DNA of 64,000 nucleotides from Ruminococcus sp. (GTDB lineage: Bacteria; Bacillota; Clostridia; Oscillospirales; Ruminococcaceae), in the NCBI GenBank assembly GCA_016290875.1, contig JAEEVL010000020.1, positions 1-64,000 on the forward strand, given 5' to 3'. Under the pieces are notes generated by a model. It saw only the letters and a list, made by a program, of their open reading frames with translations, did no database searches and was not told where the DNA came from. Made by a program: the position numbers and the translations under genes. Positions within the stretch are counted from its first letter, which is position 1; every line of letters starts with the position of its first letter. Positions 1 through 8,149 of the stretch are shown one piece after another.

Positions 1-47
1 CTCTTGACATCACAAGTAAAAACTCGAAACGCGAAAGGAAGATGTAG

Positions 48-413
48 ATGAAAGATTTGAACGTTATCAACTGCACAGCGTACTCTAACGGCGTCAATTC
101 ACCGCTTGAGTATCTCAACATCACTACACCTGCCGAGTTCAAGGTGGTGATGGATCTACTCTGCTACTACGACAGCGAAAAGAAAATCTCGACCATAAGC
201 CGCACAGGTATTGCAAGAGACACTGCAATGTCGGTGAGCAATGTTGAGCGAGCACTGAAAACTCTTGCGCAGAAGGACATCATTCGTATCCACAACAATT
301 ACGCTGACAACGGTCGTCAGGTTGAGAACTCTTACGAAGTCGCATTCCTGAACTATGACATTGATGAGGACAAGCTATGCGACGCAGAGTTGGCATTGAA
401 ATTTAAAAGCTGA
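48..413 (+). CDS. Winged-helix protein of a mobile element
   Basis: 121-residue protein, probably complete, with an AAGGAAG ribosome site just upstream. The central part (about residues 30-95) reads as a winged helix-turn-helix: a helix with 'AEFKVVMDLLCYY', then 'TGIARDTAMSVSNVERALKTL' as a plausible recognition region and a basic wing. Similar small proteins occur near replication or mobilisation genes of clostridial integrative elements. It lies upstream of the hairpin-rich region, the TnpW-like gene and the serine recombinase, so a role in element replication or regulation is inferred. I do not recognise a named family. Confidence 0.6.
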   Translation: MKDLNVINCTAYSNGVNSPLEYLNITTPAEFKVVMDLLCYYDSEKKISTISRTGIARDTAMSVSNVERALKTLAQKDIIRIHNNYADNGRQVENSYEVAFLNYDIDEDKLCDAELALKFKS

Positions 414-451
414 TTGTCATAGGGGCTGTGTCATGATGTCATACGCTTATA

Positions 452-483
452 TATTAAGTATACAAGAGAATATATACTTAATA
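452..483. repeat. AT-rich perfect inverted repeat
   Basis: Two perfect 11-base arms, TATTAAGTATA (452-462) and TATACTTAATA (473-483), separated by 10 bases, 40 bases after the end of the winged-helix gene. It could be an operator for that DNA-binding protein or a weak transcription stop; there is no clear T tract. Confidence 0.5.
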
Positions 484-639
484 CAGAGAGGGAAGATATA
501 TATTAGCTATCAAAGATAATATAAAACTAAGTGCCTTTTTTCTTCAGCTATAATATCTATGACAACGATGTTCGGTTGATAAGAACTGAAACACGCGCAG
601 AAAGCCCCAAATAAGCCGTATTCAAAATCGAAATAGTAT

Positions 640-1010
640 AGTTACCCCACCGCTCGCGTTGAACGCGATTGTCGCGCAACGTGGAGCGAGTGTGGGTACC
701 ATACAGGTGCCGGAAAACGAAAAAGTTGGTGGGGACGGAAGTCGGTCCGCAAGACCGGCAAGCATAGCGGTCGGCGTTCCGCCTGCCGCTGAAATCGGGA
801 GAACCCGTGCCCCTTTCCAGTTTGCAGGAAAAAGGCTGGCGTCAAACCGCCAGCCAATTCACCTCGGACGGGCAGTGCCCGCCGAAATATCGGAGAATGC
901 AGCAATTGGAAATTGGCGTCAAAAGTTGAAAGTGAGAAAAATCTTGGGGTCAAAATATGAAAAAGCTCCAAATATTGCCTATAATTAGGGAGGTGTGACT
1001 GGAGTCAAAG
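640..1010. other. Hairpin-rich non-coding region in mobile element
   Basis: GC-rich stretch of about 370 bases without a convincing gene; the open frames on both strands look like by-products of base composition. Several stems are visible: an imperfect long stem 646-696 (cccac/gtggg, ctcgc/gcgag, cgttg/caacg); 766-790 (11-base arms with two mismatches, loop ttc); 834-855 (ggctggcg/cgccagcc, perfect); 864-883 (gggc/gccc with flanking pairs). The density suggests a structured RNA, an origin or a transfer origin belonging to the element. Which one cannot be decided by eye. Confidence 0.45.
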
Positions 1011-1065
1011 AATCTTTTTAAATTGAATAATAAGTTTGAAACAGTGTGACGTGAAAGGAGTTCAT

Positions 1066-1227
1066 ATGAAACCTGAAACGAATGAAAAAGCTCTTTGCGT
1101 TGACAAAAAGATGACCATTAAAGGACAAACCTTTGACGTAACGCTTGTTTTCAAATCTCCTGAAAAGCCGAGCGAAACCGTTGAAGATAAGATCAAACAT
1201 CTCATAAACGGTGACAGAATAAACTGA
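1066..1227 (+). CDS. TnpW-like small transposon protein
   Basis: 53-residue protein. The ATG at 1066 is chosen because AAAGGAG lies 6 bases upstream; an ATG 30 bases earlier lacks a site. The core 'TIKGQTFDVTLVFKSPEK' followed by 'ETVEDKIKHLI' matches my memory of TnpW-type proteins of Tn4451-family elements, which precede or follow the large serine recombinase. Function is unknown in the family. The recombinase gene starts 96 bases downstream, supporting a shared element. Confidence 0.6.
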   Translation: MKPETNEKALCVDKKMTIKGQTFDVTLVFKSPEKPSETVEDKIKHLINGDRIN

Positions 1228-1323
1228 AAAAGGTCTGGACTTTCGAGCCGAGTAGTGGTATACTGTTGGTGTATCCTATTCGGTTTGATTCCCAGAACGA
1301 GTACGTTCGGAACAGGAGGATAT

Positions 1324-2964
1324 ATGAAAACAGAATCAAACACGGAACAGATAACAGCACTCTATTGCCGCCTGAGCCAAGAGGATATGCGTGCGGGAGA
1401 GTCGCTGTCAATTGAAAATCAAAGACTTATGCTAAAGGACTATGCCGACAAAAACGGCTTCCGCAATTGTCAATATTACATTGACGACGGATACAGTGGA
1501 ACTGACAACACTCGTCCCGAGTACGTTCATATGCTTGATGATGTACAGAACGGACTTGTAGGAGCAGTCATCGTAAAAGACCAGTCGAGACTTGGACGCG
1601 ACCACCTTGAGACTGACAGGCTCATGGAATTAGTATTTCCTGCATACGATGTGCGCTTCATTGCTGTCACGGATAACGTGGACAGTGCGAACGGATTCAA
1701 CGAGATGTCGGGTATCAAGAATTTATTTAATGATATGTACGCCCGTGACTGTTCTAAGAAGATACGTGCCGTTCAGCGTGCTAAAGGTGAGCGCGGAGAG
1801 CGTGTCGGAACGACAACTCCCTACGGTTACATGAAGAACGAAAACAAGAAGCTGATACCAAATCCCGAGACAGCGCCTATCGTCAAGCGTATTTTTGAAA
1901 TGAGCGCAGAGGGAAAAGGCGTCCGCAAGATATGCGACATACTTACAGCCGAGGAAGTGCTGACTCCGAGTGCTTATGCAGCGCGAAAATCGGGCAAGCA
2001 GAAAACAAGCTCTCCGTATCGCTGGTCGCTGAAAACAGTCAGGGAGATGTTGAAAAATCGAATCTACTGCGGCGACACTGTCAATTTCAGCACCTATACC
2101 AAGTCCTACAAACTGAAAAAGACGCTCAAGAACGAGCCTGAGAAAATGCTTATCTTTGAGAATACTCACGAAGCTATCATTAGCCGAAAGCTTTTTGATG
2201 TCGTTCAGAAACACTACGAAGGCAGAAAGAAGTCGGACAAGTTCGGCGAGACTGATAAGTACGCTGGTTTTCTTTACTGCGCGGAGTGCGGTTCAAAGCT
2301 CTACCTACACCGAGCGAGAACGCTTAACCCGAAGAAGAATAACTATATGTGCGGCGGCTATCAGAGCCGTGTCACGGACTGCACCGCTCACTATATTCGA
2401 GAAAAGGTGCTCGACGATATTGTGCTTCGGTATCTGAGGCAGGTTGTCAGCTATGCGCGTAACAAATCTGACGAGTTCTACGCTATGGCAATTGCAAATG
2501 GTGAGGTTGAAGCTCAAAAGCAGTTTAAGGAGAATGAAAAGCTTAGAAGCGAATATGAATCCAAAATTAGTCAGCTCGACAATGCGATACAGCTCCTCTT
2601 CATGGACAGGTCAAACGGAAAGATCACGGATGAACGCTACGATATTCTCTCCGCTAACTTTGAGAAGGAGCAGTACGAGCTTAAATCCAAGCTCAACGCT
2701 CTTGACTCACAGCTTGATGAGATGAAGGTGCGCGAGCAGCGTGTCAGAGAGTTTATCAACAACGCCAAGCAGTACACAGAGATACGCAGGCTCACTCCCG
2801 AGATACTGAAATCTTTCATCGGGCGCATTGAAGTCTACGAAAAGGCAGTCAAGCATTCAAGGACGTGCGGCAATCGTGTTGTGGTCTACTTTACGTTTTC
2901 GGCTGACAAGGAGGTAGTAATCGACAGAGTGATAAACGAAAACGGCGATATGCTGGTACTTTAA
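1324..2964 (+). CDS. Large serine recombinase, TnpX type
   Basis: 546-residue site-specific recombinase that would excise and integrate the element. The ATG at 1324 follows AGGAGG closely and fits the family better than the upstream in-frame ATG at 1255. Order: resolvase catalytic domain (residues about 10-150; 'YCRLS' with Ser18 as likely nucleophile, 'DQSRLGRD' arginines), recombinase domain (about 170-290, 'TPYGYMKNE'), zinc ribbon with four cysteines (about 319-356), coiled coil (about 390-480), and a C-terminal segment resembling DUF4368 ('RIEVYEKA'). It appears intact. The rest of the element lies outside the window to the left. Confidence 0.9.
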   Translation: MKTESNTEQITALYCRLSQEDMRAGESLSIENQRLMLKDYADKNGFRNCQYYIDDGYSGTDNTRPEYVHMLDDVQNGLVGAVIVKDQSRLGRDHLETDRLMELVFPAYDVRFIAVTDNVDSANGFNEMSGIKNLFNDMYARDCSKKIRAVQRAKGERGERVGTTTPYGYMKNENKKLIPNPETAPIVKRIFEMSAEGKGVRKICDILTAEEVLTPSAYAARKSGKQKTSSPYRWSLKTVREMLKNRIYCGDTVNFSTYTKSYKLKKTLKNEPEKMLIFENTHEAIISRKLFDVVQKHYEGRKKSDKFGETDKYAGFLYCAECGSKLYLHRARTLNPKKNNYMCGGYQSRVTDCTAHYIREKVLDDIVLRYLRQVVSYARNKSDEFYAMAIANGEVEAQKQFKENEKLRSEYESKISQLDNAIQLLFMDRSNGKITDERYDILSANFEKEQYELKSKLNALDSQLDEMKVREQRVREFINNAKQYTEIRRLTPEILKSFIGRIEVYEKAVKHSRTCGNRVVVYFTFSADKEVVIDRVINENGDMLVL

Positions 2965-2973
2965 CAACAAAAA

Positions 2974-2999
2974 TCTCCGAGGGTCAACTCCCTCGGAGA
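2974..2999 (+). terminator. Hairpin after the recombinase
   Basis: Perfect 10-base stem TCTCCGAGGG / CCCTCGGAGA with loop TCAACT, 9 bases after the recombinase stop. It lacks a T tract, so it may stop transcription poorly or protect the message end; it may also lie near the element's right end. Confidence 0.5.
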
Positions 3000-3066
3000 A
3001 AACATAAATATTAATTGTTCGTTAAGAAACGTGCGATAAACTCCTTTCCTAAAACTTTTCTCATGT

Positions 3067-3156
3067 TTTTTCGCGGGACGGTATTAAGCTATTGAAACAA
3101 AAAACAAAACCGCTACTAATTTAGTAGCGGCTAATTCTATACCGTCCCGTGAAAAA
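3067..3156. repeat. Nested palindrome (outer 18-base arms, inner hairpin)
   Basis: Outer arms 3067-3084 and 3139-3156 pair over 17 of 18 bases (core CGGGACGGTAT / ATACCGTCCCG). Inside, 3110-3130 forms a second perfect stem CCGCTACTA / TAGTAGCGG with loop ATT. The remaining gene-free sequence up to 3282 holds one further small stem (AACCTTTC 3193-3200 with GAAAGGTT 3205-3212) in a G-rich context. It may be a small mobile repeat or the scar at the element's end. Confidence 0.55.
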
Positions 3157-3282
3157 CTAAGAATAAAGTCTTTGGAAGGGGGGCTGGGGGAGAACCTTTC
3201 CTCAGAAAGGTTTCACCCAGTAAGCTTCGTAATATTTCTATATGAGTGCCACTGTTTATAAAGGGGGACTATGGCTTTATAA

Positions 3283-4500
3283 TTACAGATATGTCCGTAT
3301 CATATCCAGGAACGGACTGCTGAATATCAGCGACATTGTATAGAGCACCTGCAGGACAAGGGCGAGAGCTGCCAGCGGAGTCAGCATAGCAAGTGAGAAG
3401 CCGCGTCTTGTCTGCGCCGGAGTAGTTGCCGGAAGCCTTTCCTTTGTGGCAAACACTAGCAGGAAGACCAGTCCTATCATCGCAAGGATTATGAATATCT
3501 CGTTGAAAACTATTATTCCTTTTGGCGAAAGATCAAGCTCTGAACCAAGTGAACTGTATGAATTCACGAATGCGTGAACTATCATCGCCGGAATGAGTGA
3601 ACCGTGAATTAGCGTGATATGTGCAAGGAATATGCCAACCATAAACGCAAGCAGGAACTGCGGAATGTTTGCGTGTGCCAGTCCGAACAGAACAGCCGAG
3701 AAGAGCACTCCGAAGCGCTGACTCGCCTTTGAGAACGATTTCAGTATCATACCGCGGAAGAATATCTCCTCTGTGACCGGAGCTATGATGCAGGTATACA
3801 GCATCATTATCAGCTTTCCGCTGCTCGTCACAGCCATTCCCTTAGTGGGGATAACATCCGTCGTATAGCCGTATTTCATAAAGATGTTCTCGATTATGAT
3901 ATTGGAAACCGTTGCCGTGAACAGTATGAATATACCGATGAAGCAATACTGTACTGCCTTGCCGAAATTGAAATCTCTCGTTCTGATGAGTTCGGATTTC
4001 TTATTGCCGTTCATTTTCATACCAAGCGAAGCAAAACCGACATTGGTCAGAAGATAGACCAGCATGGTCAGTCCGGCAAGTATCGACGAAGCCCTCACAT
4101 ACTGCTTGATAGCGTTTACATCCGCATCAGGGTTCATCTTCTTTATTATCACCATAACAACGGTCAGTATAGCTGAAGCAAGGTAATCGCTCACTATAAA
4201 ATGTGCCAGCATACAGCCTCCGCCGACAGCGTAGCAGCGTTTCAGGCGCCTGCGCTCTTCCCTGTCGGGATCAAGCGGAACGACACAGCCGGGCTCGGTT
4301 ATACGCGGCAGTATTTTTGAATAATCATCACGCGAATCGTGGTACTCCGTAGGATTCAGAAAAGGATCCTGTCTCCGCGGCTGGCTTTCCAGAGCACTCT
4401 GTTTTTCCTGTTCCTCAAGCCGGCGTGAAAGTCTGAATATCTCCTGATTCAGCTCGGCTATCTCGGCGCGGTACTGCTCCGGACTTATATTCTCGGACAT
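3283..4500 (-). CDS. CPBP-family intramembrane protease (Abi/CAAX type)
   Basis: 405 residues; ATG preceded by AGAGGAGG. An N-terminal coiled coil (about residues 5-40, rich in E, Q, R) and a polar stretch lead into eight or so membrane segments. The family motifs are present in order: 'EEIFFRGM' (EExxxR), 'FGLAHAN' and 'HAFVNS'. These Glu and His residues form the active site of glutamic intramembrane proteases. Substrate unknown; family members act in peptide processing or immunity. It is transcribed towards the mobile element and divergently from the Nudix gene. Confidence 0.85.
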   Translation of the reverse strand: MSENISPEQYRAEIAELNQEIFRLSRRLEEQEKQSALESQPRRQDPFLNPTEYHDSRDDYSKILPRITEPGCVVPLDPDREERRRLKRCYAVGGGCMLAHFIVSDYLASAILTVVMVIIKKMNPDADVNAIKQYVRASSILAGLTMLVYLLTNVGFASLGMKMNGNKKSELIRTRDFNFGKAVQYCFIGIFILFTATVSNIIIENIFMKYGYTTDVIPTKGMAVTSSGKLIMMLYTCIIAPVTEEIFFRGMILKSFSKASQRFGVLFSAVLFGLAHANIPQFLLAFMVGIFLAHITLIHGSLIPAMIVHAFVNSYSSLGSELDLSPKGIIVFNEIFIILAMIGLVFLLVFATKERLPATTPAQTRRGFSLAMLTPLAALALVLQVLYTMSLIFSSPFLDMIRTYL

Positions 4501-4650
4501 AAGCCGCCTCCTCTGTGTAAAATCATTATATGTCTTGACAGCACTTTGCGTACTGTCTGATAATTACTGCAATATATCTATTTTACCATATCCGTCGCTT
4601 TTTGTAAACCCCCGGAGCCGTTTATTGTGCTACTTTTTTCTCTGAGGGTA

Positions 4651-4679
4651 TGGACAAATTAAGGAAAATGTGTTATAAT
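4651..4679 (+). promoter_or_regulatory. Promoter of the Nudix gene
   Basis: TGGACA (4651-4656), 17 bases, TATAAT (4674-4679): close to the vegetative sigma consensus. The leader before the start codon contains a small stem AAGCCG/CGGCTT (4694-4712). Confidence 0.75.
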
Positions 4680-4744
4680 ACTGATGAACCAACAAGCCGT
4701 TGCAAGCGGCTTTCAGTATGCCGAAAGGCAAGAAAGGAAATAGT

Positions 4745-5158
4745 ATGCTTCACGAGAAATCATGCGGTGCCATAGTATACCGCAAATTTCACGGGAACAC
4801 CGAGATACTGCTGATAAAACATATAAACAGCGGTCACTGGTCCTTCCCGAAGGGACACGTTGAAGCCGGTGAAACTGAGGTCGAGACAGCTCGCCGAGAG
4901 ATAATGGAAGAGACTTCCATAGATGTTATCATAGATCCCACATTCCGCGAAACCGTGACATATTCCCCTAAAAAGGATACGATCAAGGTAGTCGTGTATT
5001 TCCTCGCCAAAGCCAGGAATGTTGACTTTGTGCCACAGGAAGACGAGATCGCAGATATAAGATGGGTGGATATTTCATATGCCTCCAATATCCTGTCATA
5101 CGAAAACGACAGGACAATAGTTGCAAAGGCTAAAACAGCTATCAAAGAGGCATATTAA
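4745..5158 (+). CDS. Nudix hydrolase, Ap4A-hydrolase-like
   Basis: 137 residues from the ATG at 4745, which follows AGAAAGGAAA; an in-frame ATG at 4700 lacks a site. The Nudix box is clear: 'GHVEAGETEVETARREIMEE', followed by TS where the classical box has a glycine. The N-terminal 'KSCGAIVYRK' and 'HWSFPKGH' match asymmetric diadenosine-tetraphosphatase-like members that hydrolyse nucleoside polyphosphates. The exact substrate is not shown by the sequence. Confidence 0.85.
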   Translation: MLHEKSCGAIVYRKFHGNTEILLIKHINSGHWSFPKGHVEAGETEVETARREIMEETSIDVIIDPTFRETVTYSPKKDTIKVVVYFLAKARNVDFVPQEDEIADIRWVDISYASNILSYENDRTIVAKAKTAIKEAY

Positions 5159-5177
5159 CTGTTATTTTCACCGGATT

Positions 5178-5211
5178 GCCGCAGAGAAAGGCTCTGCGGC
5201 TTATCTTTTTT
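5178..5211 (+). terminator. Terminator of the Nudix gene
   Basis: Perfect 9-base stem GCCGCAGAG / CTCTGCGGC with a 5-base loop, followed by TTATCTTTTTT. Confidence 0.85.
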
Positions 5212-5217
5212 ATGTCG

Positions 5218-5244
5218 TTAGCACTCTAATTGCAAGAGTGCTAA
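5218..5244 (+). promoter_or_regulatory. CIRCE operator (HrcA site) for hsp20
   Basis: Exact TTAGCACTC-N9-GAGTGCTAA, the consensus for the heat-shock repressor HrcA. It sits about 157 bases before the hsp20 start, further upstream than usual. A second exact copy precedes groES at 50671. Confidence 0.95.
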
Positions 5245-5268
5245 TTTTCTTCAAACTGTCACAAAGCT

Positions 5269-5298
5269 TTGATATTCCTGTCATATTCCGGCTGTAAT
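5269..5298 (+). promoter_or_regulatory. Possible hsp20 promoter
   Basis: TTGATA (5269-5274), 18 bases, TGTAAT (5293-5298). If right, the CIRCE lies just upstream of the -35 box and the leader is about 95 bases long. Other placements are possible. Confidence 0.35.
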
Positions 5299-5401
5299 AT
5301 GTAGACAATGAAACGAAAGGAAGCGGTTCCGATGGAAAACGTATAATACGCATACAAGCGCATAGAATAAACGTAGAATAACTTTTCAGGAGGTATGGAT
5401 T

Positions 5402-5827
5402 ATGTATGGACTTACACCCTTTGGCAGAAACAGATATGACCTGTTCAACATTTTCAACGATTTTGACAAGGACTTCTTCGGAGACACTATGCCGATGAAC
5501 ACCTGCCGCACCGACATCAGAGATGAAGGCGAAAAATACGTTATGGAGTCAGAACTCCCCGGCTTTGAGAAAGAAGACATAAAACTTGATATAAACGGCT
5601 CATATCTCGTTATATCAGCCGAACACAACACTGAAAACGACCAGAAGGACGACAAGGGCAACTATATCCGCCGTGAGCGTTCCTTCGGCTCATACAAGAG
5701 GAGCTTTGATATTTCGGATGTCAATTCCGATAATATCAGCGCCGAATACAAAAACGGCATCCTCTTCATAGATCTTCCGAAGAAGAAACCGGAAGAACCG
5801 GTCGCAAAACGGCTGGAGATAAAATAA
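5402..5827 (+). CDS. Small heat-shock protein, Hsp20 family
   Basis: 141 residues; AGGAGG 8 bases before the ATG. The alpha-crystallin domain runs from about residue 38 ('DEGEKYVMESELPGFEKEDI') to 130, with the typical 'SFGSYKRSFDI' and the 'NGILFIDLPKK' motif near the C-terminus. Such proteins bind unfolding polypeptides without ATP and hand them to other chaperones. The CIRCE upstream places it under HrcA with groESL. Confidence 0.92.
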   Translation: MYGLTPFGRNRYDLFNIFNDFDKDFFGDTMPMNTCRTDIRDEGEKYVMESELPGFEKEDIKLDINGSYLVISAEHNTENDQKDDKGNYIRRERSFGSYKRSFDISDVNSDNISAEYKNGILFIDLPKKKPEEPVAKRLEIK

Positions 5828-5854
5828 ACAAATAAGCCTGCCATTGCACACATC

Positions 5855-5883
5855 GGCTGTCCTTTACGGGGCAGCCTTTTTTT
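5855..5883 (+). terminator. Terminator of hsp20
   Basis: Stem GGCTGTCC / GGGCAGCC (one G-T pair), loop of about 5 bases, followed by seven Ts. Confidence 0.8.
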
Positions 5884-5918
5884 GTTATAACGGCGATATT
5901 TCGGTATACTCCAAGCAA

Positions 5919-6080
5919 GGAACGCCCTCTCTTGCAGGGCGTTCCCTCTTCAAAAATAGTCCACCGGACTATTTTTAAATTCACCCTTTGCGGAGCGCTT
6001 AAACGCATTGTGGGACGCTGTCCCACCCCCTGCCAAAGGCGCTGCCTTTGGAATCCGCTAAAGGGTTGTGAACCCTTTAG
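5919..6080. repeat. Array of five consecutive hairpins
   Basis: Five near-perfect stems in 162 bases: 5919-5945 (10-base arms), 5952-5976 (11-base arms), 6010-6026 (GTGGGAC/GTCCCAC), 6033-6051 (CCAAAGGC/GCCTTTGG), 6058-6080 (10-base arms). The last three all have 3-base loops. No gene is visible here. It looks like an interspersed repeat; its end (CTTTAGAATCCC.TCGTTGG) recurs near 9203. Confidence 0.7.
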
Positions 6081-6106
6081 AATCCCGTCGTTGGGGTTAG
6101 CTTACA

Positions 6107-6136
6107 AAAATAAAAGGGCGGATAACATCCGCCCTT
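6107..6136 (-). terminator. Terminator of the holB-ricT-queH-ybaK operon
   Basis: On the minus strand the ybaK stop codon overlaps a perfect 10-base stem AAGGGCGGAT / ATCCGCCCTT followed by TTTATTTTT. Confidence 0.85.
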
Positions 6137-6611
6137 ACATAACTATATCTTCAAATTTACCGCGTATCGTCTTTACGAGTTCCGCAGGCGAAAGATGTAT
6201 CTGCATTCCTATCCTGCCGCCGCTTATGTAGAATTTCTCCATCTGCTCTGCGGTGTTATGCACAACAGTCATGAACTGCTTCTTCATGCCAATAGGTGTA
6301 CAGCCGCCGCGGACGTATCCCGTCACCTTGGTAATGTCCTTGACGTGGAGAAGCTCCACAGACTTCTCGCCTACGCTCTTCGCTGCCTTTTTCAGGTCAA
6401 GCTCCAGCGCTACCGGCAGCAGAAAACAATAATACTCCCCGGACTTTCCGTGTGCAACGAGAGTCTTGAAAGTCTCTTCGAGCGGCTGTCCGAGCTGTTC
6501 TGCCGTATGTATGCCGTCTATGAATTCATCGCATTCATAGGTCTGTACGGTATATTCTATCTTGTTCTTTTCAAGAAAACGCATAGCGTTGGTCTTTGCT
6601 TCTTTAGCCAT
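6135..6611 (-). CDS. ybaK: YbaK/EbsC-type aminoacyl-tRNA deacylase
   Basis: 158 residues from the ATG at 6611, which has AAGGAG upstream; the upstream in-frame start lies inside queH. The whole length fits the YbaK/ProX editing fold, which removes Cys from mischarged tRNA-Pro in its best-known members. Visible family features: the N-terminal 'TNAMRFLEKNKIEY', 'KTLVAHGK', the conserved lysine region 'LDLKKAAKSVGEK' and the 'GYVRGGCTPIG' loop. The start overlaps the end of queH by 8 bases, so the two are probably translationally coupled. Confidence 0.88.
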   Translation of the reverse strand: MAKEAKTNAMRFLEKNKIEYTVQTYECDEFIDGIHTAEQLGQPLEETFKTLVAHGKSGEYYCFLLPVALELDLKKAAKSVGEKSVELLHVKDITKVTGYVRGGCTPIGMKKQFMTVVHNTAEQMEKFYISGGRIGMQIHLSPAELVKTIRGKFEDIVM

Positions 6612-7236
6612 TGTCCGTTTTCTCCTTCTGTGAATTTGCCTTGCTGTAAACACAGCCGCAGTAGTTCTGACGATACAGACCGTACTGCCTTGAAAGCTCT
6701 ATCGAGCGCTTGTAGCCCTCATGCTTCTTGAAATCGGAAAACAGATAAGCCACTCTGCACTCTTCTGATATCTTCGCACCGCACTCGTTTATGAACTGAC
6801 AGTCCTTATGGGGACTTATAGTAAGCGTCGTCGTAAACAGCTCACAGCCGAGCTCCTTTGCCTTTTCTGCCGCCATTCTCAGGCGCAGTTCTATGCACCG
6901 CTGACAGCGTTCTCCCCTTTCGGGCAGGTCTTCGAGTCCCTTTGCAAGCTCGAAAAACGGCTTCGGATCGTACTCCTCCTCGATGACTTCAATATCAAGA
7001 CCCATTTCACGCACAAGGCGTTTCAGCTCGCTCAGACGGAAGTCGAATTCCTCCTCGGGAGCTATGTTCGGATTGCAGAAATACAGCGTTATCCGGAAAT
7101 GGCTGTGCAGGTATTCGAGGGTATGACTGCTGCACGGAGCACAGCAGGCATGGAGCAGCAAGGTCGGCTTTTCGCCGGAAGCTTCAAGCTCTGAGAGCCT
7201 GTCGTCCAGCATTTTTCCGTAGTTTACCTTGGGCAT
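6604..7236 (-). CDS. queH: Epoxyqueuosine reductase QueH
   Basis: 210 residues. QueH carries out the last step of queuosine synthesis in tRNA, reducing epoxyqueuosine, and replaces QueG in many anaerobes. Diagnostic cysteine motifs are intact: 'HACCAPCSSH' (about residues 29-38), 'ERCQRCIELR' (about 110) and 'QNYCGCVYS' (about 191-199); they bind an iron-sulfur cluster and a metal pair. The start codon shares one base with the ricT stop (TAATG), and the end overlaps ybaK. Confidence 0.92.
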   Translation of the reverse strand: MPKVNYGKMLDDRLSELEASGEKPTLLLHACCAPCSSHTLEYLHSHFRITLYFCNPNIAPEEEFDFRLSELKRLVREMGLDIEVIEEEYDPKPFFELAKGLEDLPERGERCQRCIELRLRMAAEKAKELGCELFTTTLTISPHKDCQFINECGAKISEECRVAYLFSDFKKHEGYKRSIELSRQYGLYRQNYCGCVYSKANSQKEKTDNG

Positions 7237-8102
7237 TACTTGTCCTCGAGGTTTTTCAGTGCCTTGAGCTCCTCACGGTTGACCTTTATCTCAACGTCCT
7301 TGAGCAGCTTGACTTCGCTTCTGTCGAGAGTCTGCGGCACCTCGGACTTGTCGGTCTTTACGCGTAGCTTTCCTGTGATGAGGTTTACGTCCTCAACTCT
7401 GCCGCGGTCACCATCGGGAGTAACAACGATAGCTCCTATCTTCGGAGTTATCTTCAGCAGAGCCTCATAGGCGTTCTGCTCGTTTTTAAGGCAGCACATA
7501 AGTCTGCCGCAGGTTCCGGAGATCTTTGTGGGATTGAGGGAAAGTCCCTGTTCCTTTGCCATCTTTATGGAAACAGGCTGGAAGTCGCCCATATAGCCCT
7601 TACAGCAGAATTCTCTTCCGCAGATACCGAGTCCGCCGAGTATCTTTGCTTCATCACGAACACCTATCTGTCTGAGTTCGATACGTGTTCTGAATACAGC
7701 CGCGAGATCCTTTACAAGTTCACGGAAGTCAACACGGTTCTCGGCTGTGAAGTAAAAGAGGAGCTTGTTGTTGTCGAAGGTACACTCTACCTCGACGAGG
7801 TTCATGCTGAGACCTCTTGCAGCAATTTTCTCCTCACAGATGCGGAAAGCGTCCTTCTCACGGAGCTTGTTCTTCTCCACCGTTTTCATATCGGCAGGAG
7901 TTGCAAGTCTAATGATAGGCTTCAGGGGTGAAGCTATCTGAGAATCATCTATCTGCCTGTTGGCAATTACTATCTCGCCGCACTCTACTCCCCTTACGGT
8001 CTCGACGATAGCGTGATCGCCGACGTTAGCCTTTATATCTCCCGGTGAGAAATAATATATCTTACCTACGCTCTTGAAGCGTACTCCAACTATTTCTTTC
8101 AT
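7236..8102 (-). CDS. ricT: RicT / YaaT, PSP1-domain iron-sulfur complex subunit
   Basis: 288 residues from the ATG at 8102, which has GGAG 7 bases upstream; an ATG 12 bases earlier has a weaker site. The PSP1 domain occupies the centre. The cysteine-rich stretch 'LGICGREFCCKG' and 'GTCGRLMCC' (about residues 155-210) matches RicT (YaaT), which with RicA and RicF binds iron-sulfur clusters and helps RNase Y mature transcripts in Bacillus. Gene order holB-ricT is conserved in Firmicutes. Confidence 0.9.
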   Translation of the reverse strand: MKEIVGVRFKSVGKIYYFSPGDIKANVGDHAIVETVRGVECGEIVIANRQIDDSQIASPLKPIIRLATPADMKTVEKNKLREKDAFRICEEKIAARGLSMNLVEVECTFDNNKLLFYFTAENRVDFRELVKDLAAVFRTRIELRQIGVRDEAKILGGLGICGREFCCKGYMGDFQPVSIKMAKEQGLSLNPTKISGTCGRLMCCLKNEQNAYEALLKITPKIGAIVVTPDGDRGRVEDVNLITGKLRVKTDKSEVPQTLDRSEVKLLKDVEIKVNREELKALKNLEDK

Positions 8103-8149
8103 AGTATACTCCATTCTTTACGGGAAATGCTCCCGCTGTATCATCCGGT

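Noticed and set aside
642..988. Two 109-residue frames on opposite strands
   Set aside because: Both cover the same GC-rich hairpin region; no ribosome site and low-complexity composition. Better explained as structured non-coding DNA.
5333..5347. Four-codon ORF (MENV) in the hsp20 leader
   Set aside because: Has AAAGGAAG upstream but is too short to support without conservation data.
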